This document shows positions 1 through 7,912 of a stretch of DNA of 10,223 nucleotides, in pieces. The notes beneath the pieces are model-generated. The model was not told where the DNA came from. It searched no databases and worked only from the letters and a program-made list of their open reading frames with translations. The DNA is taken from assembly GCA_041574955.1 (NCBI GenBank), contig JBFGNS010000152.1:1-10223 (forward strand), written 5' to 3'. How positions within the stretch are numbered: position 1 is the first letter of the stretch; the number at the start of each line of letters is the position of its first letter. The translations under genes were made by a program, and so were the position numbers. The DNA comes from CALZJC01 sp041574955. Its GTDB lineage: Bacteria; Acidobacteriota; Thermoanaerobaculia; Multivoradales; JAHEKO01.

Positions 1-89
1 ATCAGCTGCCGGCCGCAGCCGGTGGCCGGCGTGCGCGGCTCGTCCCCGAACGGCCGCGGCTCCACCGGCTGGCTGGCTGGCTCGCTCAT
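1..89 (-). CDS. 5' part of a divergent gene, unknown function (partial)
   Basis: An ATG at 87-89 on the minus strand opens a frame that runs off the left window edge after 29 codons. The visible peptide is proline-rich, begins MSEPASQPVEPRP and ends near TGCGRQL. Almost every third codon position is G or C, as in the neighbouring real genes. A GGGGA stretch 5 nt upstream could be a ribosome binding site. An ATG 5 bases further upstream is followed at once by a stop, so the inner ATG is the better choice. The arrangement is divergent from the penicillin-binding protein with about 110 bp between them. The lone cysteine near the cut end could belong to a zinc ribbon, but that is only a guess. 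I do not recognise the family; it may also be chance open frame in GC-rich DNA. Confidence 0.38.
   Translation of the reverse strand, partial: MSEPASQPVEPRPFGDEPRTPATGCGRQL
67..82. repeat. Tetranucleotide repeat (GGCT)x4
   Basis: Four perfect GGCT copies lie inside the first codons of the divergent partial gene, encoding the Glu-Pro-Ala-Ser-Gln stretch on the minus strand. A change in copy number would shift that frame. Four copies is short for a genuinely slippage-prone tract, so this may be coincidence. Confidence 0.6.
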
Positions 90-108
90 CGCATCCCCGC
101 AACCCACG

Positions 109-138
109 GTTCTATCACCCGCCGGCGCGCCGCCACAA
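109..138 (-). promoter_or_regulatory. Weak candidate promoter for the divergent gene
   Basis: On the minus strand TTGTGG (133-138) and TAGAAC (109-114) are separated by 18 bp and would place transcription start about a dozen bases before the ATG at 89. Each hexamer matches the sigma-70 consensus only in part. It is listed because it is the best candidate in the divergent gap, which otherwise holds only GC-rich sequence and the plus-strand TATAAT. Confidence 0.2.
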
Positions 139-187
139 CCGGCGCCCGGGCGGCGGCCGCGGCCTGCCGCCGGCGGCGGGCGGCGCC

Positions 188-193
188 TATAAT
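188..193 (+). promoter_or_regulatory. -10 box (TATAAT) of the PBP gene
   Basis: This is a perfect sigma-70 -10 hexamer in otherwise extremely GC-rich sequence. Its last base lies 7 positions before the G of the GTG start at 200, so the usual geometry places +1 on the start codon itself, predicting a leaderless or nearly leaderless transcript. No convincing -35 is visible 16-18 bp upstream (that stretch is only GC-rich). The following GCCGCC matches the bases after the prs -10 box. Confidence 0.6.
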
Positions 194-199
194 GCCGCC

Positions 200-2674
200 G
201 TGGAGCGCTACGGTTGGAGGGCCCGGCTCGACCGGGTGCGGCGCCGCTGGCGGCGGCTGGATCCGCGCACCCGGCGCACCCTCGGTTGGAGCGTGCCGCT
301 GAGCGTGGCGCTGCTGCTCGGCGGGCTCGCCGGGGTTAGCGCCGGCGCCCTCATCCGCATGCCGGAGGTGGCGTCGCTGGCCGACTTCGAGCCGGCGCTG
401 ATTACCCAGCTCTACGACTCCTCGGGCGAGGTCTTCGCCTCCTACGCGCGCGAGCGCCGGGTGCTGCTGAGCGAGGAGGAGCTGCCCGAGCTGATCCAGC
501 AGGCGGTGCTGGCATCCGAGGACCGCAACTTCCTGCAGCACGGCGGAGTGGACCCGGAAGGGGTGCTGCGGGCAGCGGTCAAGAACGTCGCACAGGGCCG
601 CCGCGGCGCGCGCGTGATCGGCGGCTCGACGATCACCCAGCAGCTGGCACGGCGGCTGTTCCTCAATCCGGCCAAGAGCTGGCGCCGCAAGATCGAGGAG
701 GCGCTGCTGGCGGTGGAGCTCGAGAAGCGCTTCAGCAAGCAGCAGATTCTGACCCTGTACTGCAACCTGATGTTCCTCGGCCACGGCAACTACGGCATGG
801 AGGCCGCGGCGCGCTACTACTTCGCGCGCTCGGCGGCCGAGTTGACGCTGCCGCAGGCCGCCACCCTCGCCGGCATCCTGCAAAGGCCGACGGCCTACAG
901 CCCATACCGCCGGCCCGACCTGGTGCGTGGACGCCGCGACTACGTGCTGCGGCGCATGTTCGAGGACGGCTACATCAGCGAGCAGCAGTACCAGCAGGCG
1001 GCGGCGGAGCCCCTCGAGGTGGTCGCCCGCCGCCGGCAGGAGCTGGTGGCACCGTACTTCGCCGAGGAGGTGCGCCAGCACCTCGAGGGCCGCTTCGGCA
1101 GCGAGGCGCTGCTCGAGCAAGGGCTGCAGGTGGCGACCACCCTCGACAGCCGCATCCACGCGGCGGCGGAGCGCGAGCTGCGCCGCGGCCTGGAGCGGCT
1201 CGACCGCCGGCGTGGCTGGCGCGGCCCGGTGTCGCGGCTCGCCGAGGGAGAGGACCCGGCGACCCACGAGCTGGAGTCGTGGAGCCTGCCGCCGGAGTCG
1301 GACAGCAGCTGGGTGCAAGGCATCGTGGTGACCGCCGAGCGCGAGGCGGAGGTGCGGATCGCGGGCGAGGTGCACCAGCTACTGCCGGAGGGCTTCGCCT
1401 GGACCCGCCGGCAGCGGGCATCGCAGCTGCTGTCACCGGGCGACGTGGCCTGGTTCAGCCTGCGGCGAACCGCCGACGAGGCCTCGGCGCCGACGCTGAT
1501 GCTGGAGCAGGAGCCGCAGGTCGAAGGAGCCGCGCTGGTGCTCGAGTCGTCGACCGGCGCGGTGCGCGCCATGGTCGGCGGCTGGAGCTTTGCCCGCTCC
1601 AAGTTCAACCGCGCCAACCAGGCTTACCGTCAGGTCGGCTCGGCGTTCAAACCGTTCGTGGTCGGCGCCGCCCTCGAGGCAGGTTTCACCCCCGCCGACA
1701 CCCTGTTCGACGCGCCGACGGTGTTCGCCGGCGCCAACAACGTCTTCAACTACAGCCCGCGCAACTACTACCCGCGCTACTACGGCATCACCACCCTGCG
1801 TCGCGTGCTCGAGCTGTCGATCAACGTCAGCGCGGTCAAGCTGATGGACCTGGTGGGCGTCGAGCAGGTCATCGACTTCGGACGCCGCTGCGGCATCACC
1901 TCCGAGCTGCCGCCCTACCCCAGCCTGGCGCTCGGCTCGGCGGCGCTGACGCCGCTCGAGCTGGCGGCGGCCTACGCCGCCATAGCCAACCAGGGCGTTT
2001 ATGTCGAGCCCTACCTGGTCGAGCGGGTGGAGGGCGCCGGCGGCCGCCTGCTCGACCAGCACCTGCCGCACGCCTACAAGTCGATGGAGCCGCAGATCGC
2101 GTCGGTGCTGACCCACATGCTGGAGGGCGTGGTCGACCGCGGCACCGCCAAGGCGGCGGCCGGGCTGCCGGTGGATCTGGCCGGCAAGACCGGCACCACC
2201 GACAACTACACCGATGCGTGGTTCGCCGGCTTCACGCCGCGCCATACCGTGCTGGTGTGGATCGGGCACGACCGCAACCGCTCGATCGGCCGCAACATGA
2301 CCGGCGCCGAGGCGGCGCTGCCGATCTGGCAGGCGATCCTCGAGGCCGGTCTCGAGACGGGCTGGATCGAGCGCGAAGAGAAGTTCAGCATGCCGCCTGA
2401 CGTGGTGCAGCTACCGGTCGAGTACTTCACCGGTCTGGCCGCCGGCGCCGGTGCCGGCAGCGTGATCGTCGAGTCGTTCGTGCGCGGCACCGAGCCGGAG
2501 CGCCAGTACGAGCCGCGCTGGCACCAGATCATGGCACTGCCGTGGTACCAGCAGCGGCCGTTCTACCTCCCCAAGGCGGGCGAGAACATGCCCGAGGACG
2601 TGGCCGACTGGGAGATCGTCCGCCAGGCCTGGGAGGACGACGCCAAGAGCGAAAAAGGCGTCGGCGCCGGCTAG
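200..2674 (+). CDS. mrcA: Class A penicillin-binding protein (PBP1A-type transglycosylase/transpeptidase)
   Basis: This bifunctional peptidoglycan synthase polymerises lipid II and cross-links the stem peptides on the outer face of the inner membrane. The 824-aa length is typical of PBP1A. Residues 1-28 are Arg-rich and cytoplasmic, followed by one membrane anchor at about 29-52. The GT51 domain follows: EDRNFLQHGG (107-116, catalytic Glu107), GGSTITQQLARRLFL (141-155), the RKIEEALLAVELEK block at 163-176 (second Glu 167) and the GHGNYGMEAAARYYF block at 194-208. The transpeptidase has SAFK (Ser481, Lys484), SIN (540-542) and KTG (663-665), so all catalytic motifs are present. The insert between the domains (about 320-440) resembles the usual linker region. 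The GTG start is chosen because it keeps the basic N-terminus and anchor; no Shine-Dalgarno is evident, which fits a leaderless message. Its stop overlaps the stop of the convergent methyltransferase gene. ponA is an equally used name. Confidence 0.96.
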   Translation: MERYGWRARLDRVRRRWRRLDPRTRRTLGWSVPLSVALLLGGLAGVSAGALIRMPEVASLADFEPALITQLYDSSGEVFASYARERRVLLSEEELPELIQQAVLASEDRNFLQHGGVDPEGVLRAAVKNVAQGRRGARVIGGSTITQQLARRLFLNPAKSWRRKIEEALLAVELEKRFSKQQILTLYCNLMFLGHGNYGMEAAARYYFARSAAELTLPQAATLAGILQRPTAYSPYRRPDLVRGRRDYVLRRMFEDGYISEQQYQQAAAEPLEVVARRRQELVAPYFAEEVRQHLEGRFGSEALLEQGLQVATTLDSRIHAAAERELRRGLERLDRRRGWRGPVSRLAEGEDPATHELESWSLPPESDSSWVQGIVVTAEREAEVRIAGEVHQLLPEGFAWTRRQRASQLLSPGDVAWFSLRRTADEASAPTLMLEQEPQVEGAALVLESSTGAVRAMVGGWSFARSKFNRANQAYRQVGSAFKPFVVGAALEAGFTPADTLFDAPTVFAGANNVFNYSPRNYYPRYYGITTLRRVLELSINVSAVKLMDLVGVEQVIDFGRRCGITSELPPYPSLALGSAALTPLELAAAYAAIANQGVYVEPYLVERVEGAGGRLLDQHLPHAYKSMEPQIASVLTHMLEGVVDRGTAKAAAGLPVDLAGKTGTTDNYTDAWFAGFTPRHTVLVWIGHDRNRSIGRNMTGAEAALPIWQAILEAGLETGWIEREEKFSMPPDVVQLPVEYFTGLAAGAGAGSVIVESFVRGTEPERQYEPRWHQIMALPWYQQRPFYLPKAGENMPEDVADWEIVRQAWEDDAKSEKGVGAG

Positions 2675-2696
2675 CCGGCCTTGCCGGAGCTCTTGG
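2643..2696. terminator. Inverted repeat spanning the convergent stop codons, possible two-way terminator
   Basis: CCAAGAGC at 2643-2650 is the exact reverse complement of GCTCTTGG at 2689-2696. Nested between them is a perfect 14-bp palindrome, GCCGGCTAGCCGGC (2666-2679), which contains both stop codons in its central CTAG. A further small hairpin CCGGC-CTT-GCCGG lies at 2675-2687. On the minus-strand RNA, GGCG-CCGA-CGCC followed by five U (2652-2668) looks like a short intrinsic terminator. Everything lies inside coding sequence of one gene or the other, so the ends of both transcripts appear to be built into the codons. No plus-strand U-tract is present, so termination in that direction is less certain. 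Confidence 0.42.
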
Positions 2697-3969
2697 TGCC
2701 CACCAGTGCGTAGTCCTGAAAGCCGAACAGCAGCTCGTCGACCCGGTCGCGCAGCCGGTTGACCGCCTCGGCCAGCGGCTGCTGCTCGGCCGGCAGCTCC
2801 GCCAGCGCCACTTCCGGCAGCCGCTCGCCGTCGGCAAAGCGCCGCAGCTCCAGCCGCTCCACCGGTTCGAAGCCGGCCTCGGCGAGACACAGCTCGAGGG
2901 TCTCGGGATGGAGCGGCCGGCGGTGGGTCGGATCGCGCCAGAAGTTGCGCGCCGCCACCACCAGGCTGAGCGGGTTGGGGGTCTCCAGGATCAGGGCCCC
3001 GCCGGGGCGAAGCGCCCGCCAGGCCAGCGCCGCCAGCTCGGGCAGCCGCTCGGCCGGCAGGTGCTCGACGACGTGCAGCGAGACCACCGCGCCGAGGCTG
3101 CCCTCCTCAGCGCCGCGCAGCGCCTCGAACAGGTCGGCGCGCTCGGCCGCCAGACCCTGCTCGCCGCAGCGCGCCACCATGTCGGCGCTGGCGTCGACTC
3201 CGCGCGCCTCGATCCCGGCCGCACCCAGCTCGGCCAACAGCTCGCCGCGGCCGCAGCCCAGGTCGAGCACCGGAGCGCGCGACTCGAGATACGGCAGGTA
3301 GTGCGCCGCGCGCTGGCGGATGTCGTCGGCCGAGCCGCGGAAGCGGTCCTCGAGCGCGCCGTAGCTCTGCTCGCGAGCGGCCTCGCGCAGCGCGGCGCGC
3401 TGGCCGTCACCGCCGCCCTCGGCCAGCTCCAGCAGGGCCGTCAGCCGGGCCCACAGCTCGCGGCTGTCGGCGCGGTAGCGGTCGAGCTTCTGGTCGACCA
3501 GCGCGTACAGCGCGTCGCTGTGCTCCATGACCTCGCCGAACCCCTCGCGCTTGACCGCCTCCAGCTCGCTGATGCGGGCGTGGTTGTTGCGCACGTCGCG
3601 CAGCAGGTCGGAGCGCACCTGGCGCAGGTCGCGTAGCAGGTCCTGCCCCACCTGTCCCAGGTCGTCGACGCGCGCCGTCAGCTCGGCGAGCGCCCCCTGG
3701 GTCTCCGTCAGCCGATCGAGCTGGCCCAGCAGCATCAGGTTGAACCGGCGCTGACGGTCGAAATGCGCGCTCAGCGGCGCCTTGACCAGCGGCCGCAGCA
3801 GCCGCTTGACGGCCACCACAAGCCGGCCCAGCCAGCCGCGGTGGCTGCGCAGCGGGAAGTCGACGTCGCCCTCCCACAGCCAGCGCCAGGCGTCGGGCTC
3901 GTGGGTCGGCGAGTCGCCGAGGAACTGCTCGAGCGACCGGTCGGGCGTCCCTTCCTGCCGGCGGTCCAC
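2671..3969 (-). CDS. Coiled-coil class I SAM-dependent methyltransferase, polysaccharide-type
   Basis: A 432-aa protein. Residues 1-45 hold a short acidic/aromatic segment and an RSHRGWLG element, followed by an amphipathic basic stretch (49-75) and a long predicted coiled coil (about 76-205, rich in Leu, Glu, Arg and Asp). The Rossmann methyltransferase follows: VLDLGCGRGELL (234-245, motif I), GVDAS (257-261, acidic residue Asp259 for SAM ribose), SLHVVEHLP (297-305), LRPGGALILETPNP (320-333) and NFWRDPTHRRPLHPETL (342-358). The DPTHRRPL signature and coiled-coil front resemble methyltransferases of O-antigen or other glycan gene clusters; substrate unknown. The GTG start shares its first base with the TAG stop of rplI (TAGTG), so translation is probably coupled; GAGGAG sits only 2 nt upstream, too close to act in the normal way. 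The next possible start would remove the conserved N-terminal segment. Finding it at the tail of a ribosomal operon is unusual. Confidence 0.85.
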   Translation of the reverse strand: MDRRQEGTPDRSLEQFLGDSPTHEPDAWRWLWEGDVDFPLRSHRGWLGRLVVAVKRLLRPLVKAPLSAHFDRQRRFNLMLLGQLDRLTETQGALAELTARVDDLGQVGQDLLRDLRQVRSDLLRDVRNNHARISELEAVKREGFGEVMEHSDALYALVDQKLDRYRADSRELWARLTALLELAEGGGDGQRAALREAAREQSYGALEDRFRGSADDIRQRAAHYLPYLESRAPVLDLGCGRGELLAELGAAGIEARGVDASADMVARCGEQGLAAERADLFEALRGAEEGSLGAVVSLHVVEHLPAERLPELAALAWRALRPGGALILETPNPLSLVVAARNFWRDPTHRRPLHPETLELCLAEAGFEPVERLELRRFADGERLPEVALAELPAEQQPLAEAVNRLRDRVDELLFGFQDYALVGTKSSGKAG

Positions 3970-4415
3970 TACTCCTCGGCGACGACCTTGACCACCACCT
4001 CGGCGACCACCTCGGGGTGGAGGTGGACTCTCACCGGGTGCTCGCCGAGGGTCTTGATGCCGCCCTCGAGATCGATCTTGCGGCGGTCGATCTCGACGCC
4101 GGCCTCGGCCAGCGCCTCGGCGACCTCGGAGGCGGTGACCGAGCCGTACAGGGTCTCGGTCTCTCCCACCCGCTTGGCGATCTCGAGCTTGAGCTCGGCC
4201 ATCTTGGCGGCCAGCAGCGCCGCCGCGTCGCGCTCCTTGGCGTGGGCTGCGTCGATCTTGGTGCGCTGCTGCTCGAACACTTTGATATTGCCCGGCGTCG
4301 CCTCGAGCGCCAGCCCGTTGGGCACCAGGTAGTTGCGGGCAAAGCCCGGCTTGACGTTGACCACCTGGCCGCGGCGGCCGGTGTGCCGCAGGTCCTGCAT
4401 CAGGATCACTCGCAT
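3969..4415 (-). CDS. rplI: Large-subunit ribosomal protein bL9
   Basis: L9 binds 23S rRNA through its N-domain and extends a second globular domain away from the ribosome, helping reading-frame fidelity. The 148-aa length is standard. The N-domain opens MRVILMQDLRHTGRRG with the conserved GFARNYLVPNGLALEAT (24-40). A helical connector follows (about 42-80), then the C-domain with LYGSVTASEVAEAL, IDRRKIDLEGGIKTLGEH and VRVHLHPEV. The Shine-Dalgarno AGGAGG overlaps the rpsR stop codon (TAGGAGG, 4421-4427) with a 5-nt spacer to the ATG. It is the third ribosomal gene of rpsF-rpsR-rplI and ends one base into the methyltransferase start. Confidence 0.97.
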   Translation of the reverse strand: MRVILMQDLRHTGRRGQVVNVKPGFARNYLVPNGLALEATPGNIKVFEQQRTKIDAAHAKERDAAALLAAKMAELKLEIAKRVGETETLYGSVTASEVAEALAEAGVEIDRRKIDLEGGIKTLGEHPVRVHLHPEVVAEVVVKVVAEE

Positions 4416-4424
4416 CTCGGCCTC

Positions 4425-4664
4425 CTAGTCCGACGTGAACGGCAGCAGCGCCAGATGGCGGGCGCGCTTGATCGCCTGCTGGATGATCCGCTGGTGCTTG
4501 GCGCAGGTGCCGGAGATCCGCCGCGGCAGGATCTTGGCCCGCTCGACGATGTACTGCTGCAGGAAGCGGATGTCCTTGTAGTCCACGACGTCCATCTTGT
4601 CGGCGCACATGCGGCACACCTTGCGGCGGCGGTGGTAGAACTTCTTGCCTCTGCGACGAGCCAT
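4425..4664 (-). CDS. rpsR: Small-subunit ribosomal protein bS18
   Basis: S18 forms a heterodimer with S6 in the platform of the 30S subunit. The 79-aa sequence has a basic N-terminus (MARRRGKKFYHRRRK), the ILPRRISGTCAKHQR block and AIKRARHLALLPF at the C-terminus, all characteristic. Cys17-X2-Cys20 together with Cys54-X2-His57 could form a zinc site, the so-called C+ form (prediction). The ATG overlaps the rpsF stop as ATGA. A strong GGGGAGG (4672-4678) lies 7 nt upstream inside rpsF. The S6:S18 product pair is also the expected ligand of the RNA fold in the rpsF leader. Confidence 0.97.
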   Translation of the reverse strand: MARRRGKKFYHRRRKVCRMCADKMDVVDYKDIRFLQQYIVERAKILPRRISGTCAKHQRIIQQAIKRARHLALLPFTSD

Positions 4665-5020
4665 CAGCCGGCCTCCCCGGCCGCCACCGCGGCCTCCTCC
4701 TCGGCGGCTGCCGGCCGCTCACGCAGCCGGCCGGCGTCGAGACGCACGGTGAGATAGCGCAGCACCTTGTCGTTCTGCTTCATGCGGTGCTCCATCTCGG
4801 TGAACGGGTTGCCGTCGGCTAGCTCGACCTGCAGCAGCACGTAGTAGCCCTCGCTCAGCTTCTGGATCGGATAGGCCAGCTTCTTCTTGCCCCAGCTCTC
4901 TTCCTTGACGATCTCGCCGCCGCCGGCGGTGAGCATCGTCTTGTACTCGTCGGTGAGGCTCACGACCTCTTCTTCCGACAAGCGCGGGTCGGCAATGAAA
5001 ACGACTTCGTACCTCTTCAA
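4664..5020 (-). CDS. rpsF: Small-subunit ribosomal protein bS6
   Basis: S6 binds 16S rRNA together with S18. The 118-aa protein begins MKRYEVVFIADPRLSEEE and has the WGKKKLAYPIQKLSEGYYVL core and KVLRYLTVRLD strand of the family. Residues from about 104 form an Ala/Glu-rich acidic tail. The start is TTG, assigned because the family begins exactly at this residue and because AAGGGAGG (5029-5036) lies 8 nt upstream; no ATG fits. It is first in rpsF-rpsR-rplI-methyltransferase, with its own candidate promoter and a leader of about 90 nt carrying a probable S6:S18 binding fold. Confidence 0.97.
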   Translation of the reverse strand: MKRYEVVFIADPRLSEEEVVSLTDEYKTMLTAGGGEIVKEESWGKKKLAYPIQKLSEGYYVLLQVELADGNPFTEMEHRMKQNDKVLRYLTVRLDAGRLRERPAAAEEEAAVAAGEAG

Positions 5021-5040
5021 CTTGGGGTCCTCCCTTCGGA

Positions 5041-5070
5041 CTGTTCGGTCCCCGCCCGAGGCGGGAACAG
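5041..5070 (-). promoter_or_regulatory. S6:S18 complex-binding RNA motif in the rpsF leader
   Basis: On the minus-strand RNA, CUGUUC (5070-5065) pairs with GAACAG (5046-5041). Inside it CCGCC (5064-5060) and GGCGG (5056-5052) form a hairpin with loop UCG. The 3' side has an unpaired GGACC directly followed by G, so a CCG (5048-5046) is presented at a bulge between stem and hairpin. This is the architecture described for the S6:S18 complex-binding motif found upstream of rpsF in many phyla, which mimics the S6:S18 site in 16S rRNA. The stem ends 4 nt before the rpsF Shine-Dalgarno, so bound protein should block initiation. An alternative pairing GGAC/GUCC (5051-5038) would compete. Confidence 0.75.
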
Positions 5071-5118
5071 AGAGGTTGGTGGGGGCGGCCGCGGAGCCGC
5101 GGCTGCCCTGGAACCGGA

Positions 5119-5148
5119 ATTCTAGCCGCCGCCGGGGGTCGACCGCAA
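5119..5148 (-). promoter_or_regulatory. Candidate promoter of the rpsF operon
   Basis: Minus-strand TTGCGG (5143-5148) and TAGAAT (5119-5124) are spaced by 18 bp. TAGAAT matches the -10 consensus at 5 of 6 bases and TTGCGG keeps the TTG of the -35. Start would fall near 5112, giving a leader of about 92 nt. The -35 lies in the loop of the hairpin that follows hppA and the -10 directly after its stem. The -10 region resembles those at 188 and 9778. Confidence 0.55.
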
Positions 5149-5159
5149 TCCCCGGCGGC
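5128..5159 (-). terminator. Hairpin after hppA, probable terminator
   Basis: GCCGCCGGGG (5159-5150 on the minus strand) pairs perfectly with CCCCGGCGGC (5137-5128) around a 12-nt loop. It begins 18 nt after the hppA stop. There is no U-run after the stem, so it is not a textbook intrinsic terminator; it may act with Rho or as a 3' end stabiliser. Its loop contains the candidate rpsF -35. Confidence 0.5.
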
Positions 5160-5177
5160 CGGCCGGTCGAGCGCGCG

Positions 5178-7250
<2,073 letters not shown>

Positions 7251-7253
<3 letters not shown>

Positions 7254-7271
7254 TTTCGTTCATCTCCTCTC
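7251..7271 (-). promoter_or_regulatory. Shine-Dalgarno that fixes the hppA GTG start
   Basis: Minus-strand GAGAGGAGA (7271-7263) is followed by a 9-10 nt spacer and the GTG at 7251-7253. An ATG at 7261-7263 touches the AGGAG core directly, is out of frame with hppA and would yield only five codons (MNESE) before a stop. It is too close to the Shine-Dalgarno to be the normal start, so GTG is chosen. Confidence 0.65.
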
Positions 7272-7285
7272 GGTTGGCACGGCAC

Positions 7286-7855
7286 TCAGCCGTTGCACCG
7301 GTTCATCGCGATGTCGATGCCCTCGTCGAGCCAGATCTCGCACGCCTCCGCACCGCGTTCGACCAGCCGCTCCACCTCGGGTTGCTCGTCGGCTGTGAAC
7401 GGCTCGAGCACGAACTCCACCAGGTCGGCCGGCGGCCGCTCGGGCCGGATACCCAGCCGCAGCCGCGGCACCTCGTCGGTCTGCAGGTTGCGGATCACCG
7501 ACTCCATGCCGCGGTGGCCGCCCGGACCGCCGGCGCGGCGCATGCGCAGCGTGCCGAGCGGGATCTCGACGTCGTCGTAGACCACCAGGGTGTCGCCGGC
7601 CGCCAGCGCGTGGCGCTCCAGCAGACAGCGGCAGGAGTAGCCGCTGCGGTTCATGTAGGTCTGGGGCATGGCCACCAGCAGCTCCCCGGCCTGGCCGACC
7701 AGCGCGTTGCAGTCCAGCCGCTCGAGCCGGATGGCGCGCCGCCGCGCCAGCTCGCGCGCCACCCGGAAACCCAGGTTGTGGCGCGTGCCGCGGTAGCGCT
7801 CGCCTGGGTTCCCCAGGCCGACGACCAGCCGGCTCGGCGCCGCCCGCGCAGCCAT
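7286..7855 (-). CDS. pth: Peptidyl-tRNA hydrolase
   Basis: Pth cleaves the ester bond of peptidyl-tRNAs dropped from ribosomes and recycles tRNA in the cytoplasm. The 189-aa protein has all family blocks: VVGLGNPGERYRGTRHNLGF (11-30, Asn16 and catalytic His26), PQTYMNRSG (64-72, Asn69) and VVYDDVEIPLG (91-101, Asp94). The GGPGGHRGMESV block (109-120) has Arg115 where the E. coli enzyme has Asn114, a tRNA-side residue. The ATG gives the normal short N-terminus before VVGLGNPG. No good Shine-Dalgarno is seen; instead the start lies 5 nt after the 3' arm of a strong inverted repeat. It lies between rplY and hppA, a common partner being bL25/CTC. Confidence 0.95.
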   Translation of the reverse strand: MAARAAPSRLVVGLGNPGERYRGTRHNLGFRVARELARRRAIRLERLDCNALVGQAGELLVAMPQTYMNRSGYSCRCLLERHALAAGDTLVVYDDVEIPLGTLRMRRAGGPGGHRGMESVIRNLQTDEVPRLRLGIRPERPPADLVEFVLEPFTADEQPEVERLVERGAEACEIWLDEGIDIAMNRCNG

Positions 7856-7860
7856 GGCTC

Positions 7861-7912
7861 AGCGCGGCCGGCGCGCGCGGCGCCGGCCACCGGCCGGTGG
7901 ACCGGCCGCGCT
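7861..7912 (-). repeat. 11-bp inverted repeat enclosing a 14-bp palindrome, just before pth
   Basis: AGCGCGGCCGG (7861-7871) is the perfect reverse complement of CCGGCCGCGCT (7902-7912). The enclosed 30 bases contain the perfect palindrome CCACCGGCCGGTGG (7887-7900). In the minus-strand RNA the 3' arm ends 5 nt before the pth ATG, where the Shine-Dalgarno would be. It could control pth translation, end the rplY message or stabilise RNA. Confidence 0.7.

Noticed and set aside
86..1375. Long minus-strand open frame opposite the PBP gene
   Set aside because: Low-complexity His/Arg/Ala/Leu translation without recognisable motifs; it is the reverse-strand shadow of a GC-rich gene with all catalytic motifs on the plus strand.
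1433..2269. Minus-strand open frame opposite the transpeptidase domain
   Set aside because: Shadow of the PBP transpeptidase region; composition skewed to Arg, Gly, Val and His and no family features.
2542..3636. Plus-strand open frame across the methyltransferase
   Set aside because: Gln/Arg/Ala/Leu-rich antisense shadow; the minus frame has complete SAM-binding motifs.
3970..4722. Extension of the methyltransferase frame upstream through rplI and rpsR
   Set aside because: The extra residues are Pro/Arg/Gly-rich shadow translation overlapping two certain ribosomal genes; the GTG at 3969 is the sensible start.
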